64,000 bases of DNA from JAXMDT01 sp046348685 (GTDB taxonomy: Bacteria; Pseudomonadota; Alphaproteobacteria; Rickettsiales; UBA998). The stretch is taken from assembly GCA_046348685.1 (NCBI GenBank), contig JAXMDT010000005.1, positions 88,638 to 152,637 on the forward strand, read 5' to 3'. A model generated the notes under the pieces. That model worked only from the letters and a program-made list of their open reading frames with translations, made no database searches and was not told the DNA's origin. Numbering within the stretch: the first letter of the stretch is position 1; the number at the start of each line of letters is the position of its first letter. Shown here in pieces: positions 42,911 to 51,609 of this stretch. The position numbers were made by a program, and so were the translations under genes.

Positions 42911-43423
42911 CTAGTCAAAATTTTCATTTTTTACGAGCACGTTTGATTGAATCAAATACGTACTGTCACTTGAAAAAAAACGCCCGACGAGTGGTGTAAA
43001 AAATTTCCATTTATACGTAACATGATACACTACCGCTTGATTGGGACCACCATAGTCAGGCGCTTTCGGCTTATCGTCATCAAAGTTATAATTATCACGT
43101 TTCACGTTATTGAAATTATTGAAGGGCTGCGCTTGGATGTTTACGTCGGCTGGATCTAAAAGGCCCCTCGAATATTTATCTATAGAACATCTGATAAAAT
43201 CAGCTCGGCTATTTTCATCCTTACACAAATTTCTGTTGTCATAATCGCCATTGGTAATTCCATAGCGAGCCGATGCAGCGGTAGCATTTTCAATAACATT
43301 CTGTGCATAGAAAAACAGCCCCAACTCCACAATCCCCATCAAAAGTAGAAAAAAAATGGGTGCAACAAATGCAAATTCAATCAATGCAGCGCCGGACTGG
43401 TCTTTGATCAGTATTTTTTTCAT
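42911..43423 (-). CDS. TadE-like pseudopilin
   Basis: The 170-residue protein has the TadE core: GAALIEFAFVAPIFFLLLMG, then IVELGLFFYAQNVIENATA. A soluble part with few motifs follows. It is the first of three co-oriented TadE/TadG-like genes spaced 3-7 nt apart. The stretch 40.8-43.5 kb is visibly AT-richer than its surroundings. No tadA-D or tadZ genes are present in the window. Confidence 0.8.
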   Translation of the reverse strand: MKKILIKDQSGAALIEFAFVAPIFFLLLMGIVELGLFFYAQNVIENATAASARYGITNGDYDNRNLCKDENSRADFIRCSIDKYSRGLLDPADVNIQAQPFNNFNNVKRDNYNFDDDKPKAPDYGGPNQAVVYHVTYKWKFFTPLVGRFFSSDSTYLIQSNVLVKNENFD

Positions 43424-43527
43424 GTGTTTTTTAGCCAGGTACGCAAGCGTGGATAATAATGTTTAATCTTACCCTAAATACTGGCCTAAATAAATAAACT
43501 TTTTATGAAATGCGTAAAAAAGGTTTA

Positions 43528-44847
43528 TTATTCAGTATGCATAAAATGTGAACTAAATTGTTTGAATATGGCCTGCGTCCGTTTCAGGAACGAAACCGAG
43601 CTTAAATCCTGCAGCGTAACCTGTTCAGGATACGAAGATTCCACAATAGTTTTCAGCGCCTTATAATTGCTTTCATTAAAAACGAATGTGCCCGGCAGGT
43701 AACGCAGGTGGTCTTTTTTCATTACGACCCGCAGGCGCAGGCAAGCAGGACCGCCGCCATTCTTCATGCTTTCGCGGATATCGAGGTAGCGAATTTCGCG
43801 TATCGGATTGTCCGGCGATTGCTTGAGCCGCTCCATCATGGCGCGCGCCGGTTCGCTTTCCTCGCACTCCGCCGGGGCGAGAATACACATGCCGCCCTCC
43901 GGCAGGCTGAGAAGCTGCGAGTTGAAAAAATAACTTTTCACGGCTTCTTCCAGCTTCAAATCGCTGTCGGCAATACGAATGGCTATTAGCGGCGCTGGGG
44001 ATAATTTCTGATTTAGTTCGGCTAGAAACGCATCTTCCTCCAGGAATGCCTGCTCGTGATAGATCAGCACGTTCTCATTACTCATCGCAATGACATCGTC
44101 GTGAAACACACCGGCATCGATGGCGGCGGGGTTTTGCTGCACGAATACGGCACGCTGCGGCGCAAGGCAATGGCGGCGGGCAATGGATTCACAGGCAAGC
44201 CGCGCTTGCCGCGCCGGAAATTTCCTGGGCGCAGGATTGCCGTGGCGGTCATCGCGCCCATAGACAAACGCTTCGACGCCGGGTTCACCGTGCGCCGCGG
44301 TCAGCCGCAGGTGATTGGCGGCGCCTTCATCGGCGAGCGCGGTCGTGGAGAAGAGGGGATCATGTACCAGGCAGTCCGGCACATCTTGGAAGACCTGTTG
44401 CAGCAGATACTGGCTGAACAGCGCTTCCTGCTCGCGGTGCAGCGTGCTGCAGAGATTAGCGGGGGTGATATGCAGCGTCTTGTCGTCCGTATCCGGCACG
44501 GGAGAGATGGTCGCCATGTTCGCTGTCCACATGCTGGAGGCGGAATAGGCGACCGATAACAGGCGCATATCCTGCTTGGCCGCCGCTTCGATGACCTGTT
44601 CGTCTTCTCCGGCAAATCCCAACTGGCGCAACAGGTAAAAATTAGGGCGGGGATGGGGCGGCATGACGACAACGGGAATGCCCATTTCCGCAACGGTTCG
44701 CATTTTTTCAAGGCCCTGCAAGGCGGCTTTTTTCGGGTGCGAGACGCTTTTGGCATTCGCTTCCGAGGCGATATTGCCGTGGCTCAGGCCTGCGTAATGG
44801 TGGGTGGGACCGACCAGCCCGTCGCATTGAAGTTCGATATAAGTCAT
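43528..44847 (-). CDS. astB: N-succinylarginine dihydrolase
   Basis: AstB hydrolyses succinylarginine to succinylornithine, CO2 and ammonia in the arginine succinyltransferase pathway. The 439-residue length is usual. Family segments are GLVGPTHHYAGLSHGNIASE, SVSHPKKAALQGLEKMR, LFSTTALADEGAANHLRLTA and NGGGPACLRLRVVM (Cys as nucleophile). astD would normally be adjacent; here a plus-strand orphan (44961-45554) lies between astB and astD. Confidence 0.95.
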   Translation of the reverse strand: MTYIELQCDGLVGPTHHYAGLSHGNIASEANAKSVSHPKKAALQGLEKMRTVAEMGIPVVVMPPHPRPNFYLLRQLGFAGEDEQVIEAAAKQDMRLLSVAYSASSMWTANMATISPVPDTDDKTLHITPANLCSTLHREQEALFSQYLLQQVFQDVPDCLVHDPLFSTTALADEGAANHLRLTAAHGEPGVEAFVYGRDDRHGNPAPRKFPARQARLACESIARRHCLAPQRAVFVQQNPAAIDAGVFHDDVIAMSNENVLIYHEQAFLEEDAFLAELNQKLSPAPLIAIRIADSDLKLEEAVKSYFFNSQLLSLPEGGMCILAPAECEESEPARAMMERLKQSPDNPIREIRYLDIRESMKNGGGPACLRLRVVMKKDHLRYLPGTFVFNESNYKALKTIVESSYPEQVTLQDLSSVSFLKRTQAIFKQFSSHFMHTE

Positions 44848-44960
44848 TGTTTGAACGTAGGGATTAGATCGGCAGAGTCAATGTATTAAAGCTTAACAAA
44901 AGATTAATATTCCGCGGGTGCTTCATATGTTATAGCAAAAACAAAAAAATGGAGACATAG

Positions 44961-45554
44961 ATGGACAGCTACATTCCCGACCAGAAACCAGATAGAACAC
45001 TCATTGTTTTGGGTACGAGCCAGGATGCGAAAATAATCAAGCAATATTTTGAAGAGTTCAAAGTTAAGCATTTCGAACATCCCGAAGCTGCTGCAGCTTG
45101 CTTAAAGCAAGGCGATGTTGAAGGAATAGTCGTTCGCGATAACATGGACTTTGTTGATCAGGTTATTTCTGGCCATGTTGTTGATGATCCAAACGTAATG
45201 CTTACTCCAATCCTTCAGCATTCGGTTGCGGGTATTTTGAACAGGGGAACCGCTCATACGGCAGAAGCTCTTGGTTTAGTCATGCACCCGACAGCGGATT
45301 GGTTTAGCGAACATCAACCAAAAGATACTTTGCCAGCAAAGGGCATTGGAGAGCATGTAAAGCGTGCAAGAAAAGCGATCGGCGAGGCAATACGTCAACC
45401 TTTTGCCTCATCAGCTAGCGCTATGTTTAAACCGGAAGATTTAACCCGATTTAAAAACTTGATTTCCGAAACAGCAGCTATAGGGCGCCATACCGTTTAT
45501 CAGGCTAGAAATCCTGTCATTACGCCGGATGCAGTCGATTATAATTCGCTTTAA
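44961..45554 (+). CDS. Orphan hypothetical protein in the ast cluster
   Basis: The 197-residue product is not recognised. The first ~100 residues have a beta-alpha alternation (TLIVLGTSQDAKIIKQYFEE, GIVVRDNMDFVDQVISG) that could be a degenerate receiver-like or Rossmann fold; this is a weak impression. No signal peptide or membrane helix. GGAGA precedes the ATG. The gene lies between astB and astD on the opposite strand and is AT-richer than both. Its stop overlaps the convergent astD gene by 4 nt. Confidence 0.6.
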   Translation: MDSYIPDQKPDRTLIVLGTSQDAKIIKQYFEEFKVKHFEHPEAAAACLKQGDVEGIVVRDNMDFVDQVISGHVVDDPNVMLTPILQHSVAGILNRGTAHTAEALGLVMHPTADWFSEHQPKDTLPAKGIGEHVKRARKAIGEAIRQPFASSASAMFKPEDLTRFKNLISETAAIGRHTVYQARNPVITPDAVDYNSL

Positions 45555-46963
45555 ACGGGATTGACACCGACAATGGTTTCAGAAGCGGGAGTAGGAGTTC
45601 CCATGCTCGCTACCGGCCAGGCGCAGTAGTCAGCCGCATAGTAGGCGCTGGGGCGGTGGTTGCCGCTATGCCCGACGCCGCCGAAGGGCGCATTGCTGGC
45701 CGCTCCCGTGGTCTGCCGGTTCCAGTTGACGATTCCGGCGCGGCTTTGCGTGAGGAATTGCTGCCATAGATCTTCTTTCTTCGAAATCAGCCCGGCAGCG
45801 AGACCAAACTTGGTATTGTTAGCTTCGGCAAGTGCACTCTCAAAATCTTTCACCCGAATCACCTGCAGCAATGGGCCGAAAAACTCACGGTCGGAGCGTT
45901 GGGCACCAGTAACATCGATAATGCCCGGTGTTAAAAATGGCTTTCCGGACTCCAGCGGTTGCATGTCGACGATAGATTTACCGCCAGCCTGTCGCAGCAT
46001 ATCCTGCGCCGCCAGCAGGTTTTCTGCCTGTTTCAGGCTGACAAGCGGACCCATGAACGGTTCCGGATTATCCGTGTAAGCGCCGACTCGGATGCGGCTA
46101 ACCAAGGCCGTCAGTGCGTCCAAAACCGCGTCACCTTCCTTGCCTCCCGGCAGGATCAGGCGGCGCGCACAGGTGCAGCGCTGACCGCTCGACATAAAGG
46201 CCGACTGCACGATGAGCTGCGCAGTAATATCAAGGTCTTTCGGCTCCCAGACGACGAGGGGGTTATTGCCCCCCATCTCCAGCGCCAGCAGGATTTCCGG
46301 CCGTCCGGCTACTCCTTCGTGCAGTTTTTTGCCGGTTTCCCAGCTGCCGGTAAATAATATGCCGTCAATGTCTGAGGCAGCGAGCGCGATGCCTGTATCA
46401 CGTCCGCCCTGCACCACATTCAGAACGCCTTCCGGCAGTCCGGCCTCCTTCCAGAAAGCTACATAGGTTTCTGCGACAAGAGGTGTTTCCTCACTTGGCT
46501 TGAAAACTACAGTGTTGCCGGCGAGCAGGGCGGGCACGATATGGCCGTTGGGTAGGTGGGCTGGAAAGTTGTAAGGGCCAAAGACGGCCATTACGCCATG
46601 GGGCTTGTGGATAAGCCTGTTTACAATATGGTTCTGTGTGCTGGATTTCTGCGGGGTACGCTCCTGATAGGCGGCCACTGAAATCGCGACCTTATTGACC
46701 ACTCCTGTGACTTCGCCCCTGGTATCCCAAAGCGGTTTTCCCATCTCCTTACTGATTGTTTCTGCGAGGATATCGCGCTTCTGCTCGACCACGGCGCGGA
46801 AACGCTCAACACAGGCTATGCGCTCATTGAGCGATAGCGCGGCCCAGGCAGGAAAGGCGCGTCTTGCAGCATCTACCGCCTTGTGAACAGCATCCACGGA
46901 AGCGGCGTCACCTTCCCAGATTTTTTCCCCCGTAGCGGGATTATACGACTCAAGCTTTGGCAT
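45551..46963 (-). CDS. astD: Succinylglutamate-semialdehyde dehydrogenase
   Basis: AstD oxidises succinylglutamate semialdehyde to succinylglutamate with NAD+. The 470-residue protein shows aldehyde dehydrogenase motifs: IPALLAGNTVVFKPSEETPL, ILFTGSWETGKKLHEG, LALEMGGNNPLVV with the general base Glu, and FMSSGQRCTCARRLILPGG with the catalytic Cys. Its start overlaps the end of astA by 14 nt, which supports coupled translation. Confidence 0.95.
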   Translation of the reverse strand: MPKLESYNPATGEKIWEGDAASVDAVHKAVDAARRAFPAWAALSLNERIACVERFRAVVEQKRDILAETISKEMGKPLWDTRGEVTGVVNKVAISVAAYQERTPQKSSTQNHIVNRLIHKPHGVMAVFGPYNFPAHLPNGHIVPALLAGNTVVFKPSEETPLVAETYVAFWKEAGLPEGVLNVVQGGRDTGIALAASDIDGILFTGSWETGKKLHEGVAGRPEILLALEMGGNNPLVVWEPKDLDITAQLIVQSAFMSSGQRCTCARRLILPGGKEGDAVLDALTALVSRIRVGAYTDNPEPFMGPLVSLKQAENLLAAQDMLRQAGGKSIVDMQPLESGKPFLTPGIIDVTGAQRSDREFFGPLLQVIRVKDFESALAEANNTKFGLAAGLISKKEDLWQQFLTQSRAGIVNWNRQTTGAASNAPFGGVGHSGNHRPSAYYAADYCAWPVASMGTPTPASETIVGVNPV

Positions 46964-47978
46964 AACGGATCACATCACCTTCTTTTACACCTAAGCGGTC
47001 GGCACCGCGTTTCAAGAGAGCGATTTTATCCATTTTATCGCCGGATTCCTTTACTTCCATGCGGTCGATGGTGGCGCGGAATTCAGCCAGCTTGCGGGTC
47101 GTGCCCAGCATAAATTTCTCACCGCGCGAAGCCTCATAGATTTCGACGATCTCGGCATTTCTGCTTTCTTTTACCGTTTTGATGTCGCTGCGGGATGCTT
47201 CCAATGTCGGCCCGCCGTCGAAAATATCGACATAATCCCGCCACCGGAATCCTTCAGCTTCCAGTAGGCCTACAGCGGGGGCGCTAGCCACATTCGGCTG
47301 GCCGATCGTGTCGCGCGCGCTCTTGGGCAGCAGGGAGACATAAATGGGGTATTTCGGCATCAGGTCCGTGATGAACTGGTTGCCTTTCGTCGCATTCAAA
47401 TAATCGGCATCCTTGAATTCCATCTGGAAGAAGTGCCGTGCAATACCGTTATAGAATGGCGATTTTCCTTCCGCATCGTTGACGCCGCGGATTTCCGAAA
47501 TCACCCGGTCATCGAACCGCTCGGCATATTCGGCGATTACCAGAAAGCGTACGCGGGAGAGAAAACGTCCCATGCGGTCGCGCCGGTATTCCGGCGAGAG
47601 AAAGAGGGAGGCAACTTCGGTCGCGCCCGTGTAGTCATTGACCGCGTGCAGCACCTTTTGCATCGAAAACAGGTTTAATTCCTGCGAACTTTGCGTGATT
47701 GTCGCCAATTTATAGGAATAAAAAGGCTGGCGAAGGCCGATATGGCATTTAATTCCCGAAATTCCGGCCACATTCCCCGTGTCTGGGTCCTCCAGAATGA
47801 ATAAGTACCCCTCATCGGACTTATGTTCGACGGTTCCGGCGAAGGATTTCACCGCTTTTTCGATTTTTTCTTTCAGCACGTCCGCATCCGGCGGCAGTGA
47901 GGTCATGCCGAATCCCGCTTGTCTCGCAAGCTCCAGCACGGCGGCGTGATCTTCAATCTGTATGGGGCGGACGAACAT
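46950..47978 (-). CDS. astA: Arginine N-succinyltransferase
   Basis: AstA transfers succinyl from succinyl-CoA to arginine, the first step of the pathway. The 342-residue protein has an N-terminal acyltransferase fold (MFVRPIQIEDHAAVLELARQ) and family segments GISGIKCHIGLRQPFYSYKL, EVASLFLSPEYRRDRMGRFL and FYNGIARHFFQMEFKDADYL. It begins 2 nt downstream of the M20 hydrolase gene on the same strand. Confidence 0.95.
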   Translation of the reverse strand: MFVRPIQIEDHAAVLELARQAGFGMTSLPPDADVLKEKIEKAVKSFAGTVEHKSDEGYLFILEDPDTGNVAGISGIKCHIGLRQPFYSYKLATITQSSQELNLFSMQKVLHAVNDYTGATEVASLFLSPEYRRDRMGRFLSRVRFLVIAEYAERFDDRVISEIRGVNDAEGKSPFYNGIARHFFQMEFKDADYLNATKGNQFITDLMPKYPIYVSLLPKSARDTIGQPNVASAPAVGLLEAEGFRWRDYVDIFDGGPTLEASRSDIKTVKESRNAEIVEIYEASRGEKFMLGTTRKLAEFRATIDRMEVKESGDKMDKIALLKRGADRLGVKEGDVIRYAKA

Positions 47979-47980
47979 GT

Positions 47981-49290
47981 TTATTTATACCATGTTAAAT
48001 CGCCGCTAGCGAGCCTGAGCAGCAGCAGGGCGGTGAGAGATGCCCGTTCGAGCAAGCTATCGACAATCATATATTCCTGATCTGAATGGATATTGCCGCC
48101 GCGCACGCCCATGGTGTCGATATTAGGCAGACCATACTGCGCGAGGTTATTCCCGTCGCAGACGCCGCCGCTCGGCTGCCAGCCGATCGGAATATTCAGC
48201 ATGGTTCCGCACTCCTCGATCGCTTTCTGCAGGCGCTGGATGCCTTCCGTAATTGGTTTCGGCGCGCGGCCAAACCCGCCATGCAGCAGCACGCGGTAGC
48301 CTTCGCGTGCCGCAATGCCCTGCACGATTTCATCGATTTTCTGCTCGGCGAAGGGCTGATCTTCGGGGGAGTCGATACGGATATTAAAGCGCAGGATAGC
48401 CAGGTCCGGCACCGTGTTCAGTGTCGTGCCGCCCTCGATGATACCGCAGTTGACGATGAAGCCGGGGCGGATATTGTTCAGCCCGTCGAGCGCCTTGATA
48501 GCATCCGCCATCATGACGATGGCGTTGCGTCCCGAGCCGTAATCCCGTCCCGCGTGGGCCGCCTTGCCATGCACGACGAGGGTGAAATTGCCGCTGCCCT
48601 TGCGCGTGGAAACCAGTGTGCCTTCCGGCAGGCATGGCTCGAAAATCAGGCCGAGATGATTGCGCTCGGCGGCTTCCTTGAACAAATGCCGCGATCCCGG
48701 TGAGCCGATTTCCTCATCCGGGTTGATCAGCACTTCCCAGCCGATAGTATCCTTGAACGGCGCCTGCTCCAGTGCTTCGAGGGCTTTCAGCATGACGACG
48801 ATACCGCCTTTCAGGTCGGTCGCGCCAGGGCCGTTAAGGATTGGAGGGCATTCCTCCTCCCGCTTGCGGGGGAGGTTAGTTGGGGGGAATCTTCAGATGC
48901 TGCATTCCCACCTCCTGACCTCCCCGCTCGCGGAGAAATTTCATTTAGAAAGCGCGGCGTCTGAAACGGATGATCCTTGCCGAACACCGTATCCATATGC
49001 CCGCCGAGGAAAACCTGCACCGGCGCATTGGGACGTTTCTTGATGCGCAGCGCTTGCCCCAGGGCGCGGAATTCAACTTCGCCTTTTGTTACGCTTTCGA
49101 GCGGTGGCAGGTCGATCATTTCCTGCTCGCCGCCAAGCCAATGAAAATTATCGGCGAGCGCCTTTGCCATGCGCTCCAGCCCTTCCAAATGGAAGCTGCC
49201 GGAATTGATCGCTGACCAGTCGTGCGTCAGCTGGATCATATGTCGTTCCTGCTCGCGAAGGTAAGCAAGATAGGTTGAGTAATCGGTCAT
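47981..49290 (-). pseudogene. M20-family hydrolase, interrupted by a 101-nt palindromic insertion
   Basis: Two reading frames together give one M20 hydrolase. The first (49290 to about 48940) has GGHMDTV with the metal His, and FQTPRFLNE. The second (from about 48838 to 47981) resumes with LNGPGATDLKGG, EEIGSPG, GKAAHAG and IHSDQEY. The insertion at 48839-48939 is 101 nt, shifts the frame and creates a stop at 48811. The inserted DNA is palindromic (REP-like). Without it the sequence would read continuously. The gene is in the ast cluster directly before astA, where no astE is present. It may have been the succinylglutamate desuccinylase; that is inference. Assembly error is the alternative. 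Confidence 0.8.
48839..48939. repeat. REP-like two-hairpin element inserted in a coding sequence
   Basis: The 101-nt stretch contains two hairpins, CTCCCGC-TT-GCGGGGGAG (near 48856-48874) and CTCCCCGC-TC-GCGGAG (near 48919-48935), each adjacent to a GCATTCC sequence (48848-48854, 48902-48908). It breaks the M20 hydrolase frame. Similar CTCCCGC...GCGGGAG repeats are common between genes of alphaproteobacteria. I cannot tell how many copies the genome has. Confidence 0.7.
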
Positions 49291-49385
49291 TTCTAAATCA
49301 TGTAAGGTTTTTAAAACAACGGCTTATAGGATTATAGACGGATAAGTTTCATCATTTTGTAACAATCCTAACGCCTGAAATTACG

Positions 49386-49391
49386 TATAAT
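49386..49391 (+). promoter_or_regulatory. -10 element (TATAAT) before the gene at 49410
   Basis: TATAAT is 19 nt before the ATG, with AAGGTG as a ribosome binding site between them. A poor -35 (TTGTAA is too far upstream) leaves the promoter incomplete by eye. Confidence 0.35.
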
Positions 49392-49409
49392 CAACGGAAA
49401 AGGTGAAAC

Positions 49410-49946
49410 ATGGCACTTATCCCGTTCGTTCTTCCTGTCTTTAATCCCGTAAGAGCTTTCGATTGGCTTTCCGAGCAAACAGGCACTGCATTAAGTGGCT
49501 TTGCAACATGGGCAGGCTTGAAAGAAGAGGAGCCGCAGGTGCAGCCTGCACCGCAGGGTTTTTATGTTGATGGTGCAGGGAACAGAACGCCTATCAATCC
49601 CGAAACCGGTTATCCCATGGCTACTCGCAGCCAAGCTCAGGATATACGCGCTGATATTCGTGAACCTGCAATTGAAGCGCTTCAAGCGGAAGCGCGCGCA
49701 ATGGGTAAAGAACTGCCGGAGAACTTTGTCACATTCATGCGCTTCAACGAAAATCCGTTGTTTCCTATTCCAGGCGTCGACCATCAGGTCTCAATTTTCC
49801 TTGCAGACGGGTCTCTCAATCCTGAAGTGCACGAAAGTATTAGGTCTCAGATTGCAAGTGGTCAATTACAGACGACCGCTATAAATCGCGAAGCCTATCA
49901 GCAGGCTCACGAACCCGGCTTGGATGCGAATGGACAAAATTTTTAA
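49410..49946 (+). CDS. Orphan hypothetical protein
   Basis: The 178-residue product has a hydrophobic N terminus (MALIPFVLPVFNPVRAF) that is too irregular for a standard signal peptide, then a proline-rich segment (EEEPQVQPAPQGFY) and a region of mixed secondary structure (GNRTPINPETGYPMATRS). No family is recognised. It lies on the opposite strand between the M20 hydrolase and astC and shares an apparent transcript with the gene at 49965 (18-nt gap). Confidence 0.6.
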   Translation: MALIPFVLPVFNPVRAFDWLSEQTGTALSGFATWAGLKEEEPQVQPAPQGFYVDGAGNRTPINPETGYPMATRSQAQDIRADIREPAIEALQAEARAMGKELPENFVTFMRFNENPLFPIPGVDHQVSIFLADGSLNPEVHESIRSQIASGQLQTTAINREAYQQAHEPGLDANGQNF

Positions 49947-49964
49947 ATACTCTTGAAGCAATGA

Positions 49965-50207
49965 ATGAAGGCTCTTCCTGCTGAAGTCAAACAAGCGCTG
50001 ATTCAAACCCGTCAGTATGAATATCAAGACGAGCACGGCAATCATCGTATGATTGATCTTAAACAGCCGGATGCAGTTTATATGCTGGCCGGTACGCGAA
50101 ATGTCGCAGAAATTTTTGAATGGCAAGTCCATGTGGGTGATGGCGATGCGATTGCCCTGCAAAATACGATCACGAACGCTGTTCGTTCGAACGAAAGATC
50201 AGTTTAA
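49965..50207 (+). CDS. Small orphan protein
   Basis: The 80-residue product (MKALPAEVKQALIQTRQYEY and on) is not recognised. It has a possible beta segment (AVYMLAGTRNVAEIFEWQVH) and no signal or membrane segment. It follows the previous orphan closely and its stop overlaps the end of the corrected astC frame by 4 nt, so it is likely expressed with the gene at 49410 if it is real. Confidence 0.45.
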   Translation: MKALPAEVKQALIQTRQYEYQDEHGNHRMIDLKQPDAVYMLAGTRNVAEIFEWQVHVGDGDAIALQNTITNAVRSNERSV

Positions 50208-51468
50208 TTACCAACTTTTGCATGCTGTAGCGCCGCTTTCATGCGCTCGAGGCCGACTTTGCGTTCTTCATCCGTGATATTCAGCGGTGGCAGTAGGCGC
50301 AGCACGTTCAGGCCCGCCACCAGCACCAGCACGCCGAATTTGCGGCACATCTCGGAAAAGATCGCGACTTGCCCGCCCATTGCTCCCCTAGTTCCATGCC
50401 GATCATCAGGCCGCGGCCGCGTACTTCTTGGAACATTTTTAATTCATCGTTGAAAGCTTTTAAGCTCACAAAAAACTTTTCAGATTGCTGTCTAACATTC
50501 TGTAAGAGTGCAGGAGAATTGATTTTCTGGAGGGCGGCGAGGGCGACATGCGCCATGATCGGGTTACCGCCGAAGGTCGAGCCGTGCGAGCCGAACTGGA
50601 AAACATCCATCACCTTGTCGTTGGCAAGCAGCGCGCCAATAGGAATTCCGCCGCCAAGCGCCTTCGCCGTGGTCATGATATCCGGCTCAACGCCGTAGCC
50701 TATATGCGCGAATAAATCCCCGGCGCGGCCCATGCCGGTTTGCACTTCATCGAGCACTAAAAGGAGCTTGTGCTCGTCGCATAACTTCCTGAGTCCCTGC
50801 AGGAAATCTGGCGTGGCGGGCGTAACGCCACCTTCGCCCTGCACGGGCTCTACCATAATGGCGCAAGTTTTCTCCGTGATAAGCGCTTTCATTTTTTCGA
50901 GGTTGTTGAATACATCGGCATACACAAACCCCCCCGGCAGCGGCTCGTAACCCTGCTGATATTTCGGCTGCGCGGTGGCGGTCACGGTGGCCAATGTGCG
51001 GCCATGGAAAGAGCCGGTAAAAGTAATAATCTCGCGCTTTTCCGGTGGTCTTCCCTGCTCTGAGGCATATTTGCGAATAAGCTTAATCGCGGCTTCGTTG
51101 GCTTCGGCGCCGGAGTTGCAGAGATAGACTTTCTTCGCGAACGGAACGGCTTTCACCAGCGCTTCGGCCAGCAGGATCGGCGGTTCGGTATAGAAAATAT
51201 TGCTGGTATGCCAGAGCTTGCCCGCCTGCTCGGTCATCGCCTTGATCAAATCCGGATCGGCGTGTCCCAAGCTCGTCACACTGATTCCGCATCCGAAATC
51301 GATATAGTCATTCCCGTCCATATCCCAGACGCGCGCGCCCTTGCCGTGATCGAGGATCATCGGCCGCTGCTTGTAATTCGGGATAAAGTAAGTCTGGCCT
51401 TTTTCCATCAGGTCTTTGGAAGCCTGGCCGCTCGGCGTTTCGTAGGGAGTCGGGTGATTGCGAAGCAT
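50204..51468 (-). CDS. astC: Acetylornithine/succinylornithine aminotransferase with a 3' frameshift
   Basis: This PLP-dependent class III aminotransferase belongs to the ArgD/AstC family, which removes the delta-amino group of succinylornithine (and acetylornithine). Motifs: FGCGISVTSLGHADPDLIKA, CNSGAEANEAAIKLIRKYA, FTGSFHGRTLA, LVLDEVQTGMGRAGDLF with the PLP-contacting Asp, and TTAKALGGGIPIGA with the PLP Lys. The uninterrupted frame ends at 50308 with a non-native tail. A second frame (50204 to about 50385) encodes the normal C terminus (VLRLLPPLNITDEE). The break is at a run of four C residues at 50385-50388, where one missing base would restore the frame. Sequencing error or a real mutation are both possible. 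Confidence 0.85.
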
Positions 51469-51479
51469 ATAAGAAGTTA

Positions 51480-51535
51480 GAGTTATGGGTTATGAGTTAT
51501 AAGAAAGTCGAGGTTTTATTCATAACCCATAACTC
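51480..51535. repeat. Perfect 15-bp inverted repeat
   Basis: GAGTTATGGGTTATG (51480-51494) is the exact reverse complement of CATAACCCATAACTC (51521-51535), with 26 nt between the arms. Each arm is part of a tandem-like ATGGGTTATGAGTT pattern. It lies in the 141-nt gap between the divergent astC and ppx/gppA genes, so it may be an operator or an intergenic repeat. Confidence 0.6.
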
Positions 51536-51609
51536 ATAACTCGTCACTAGCAACTGGCAACTAAATCATGTAGAACAAGCCGGTATGTTACTCCAACATT
51601 TTAGCATTC

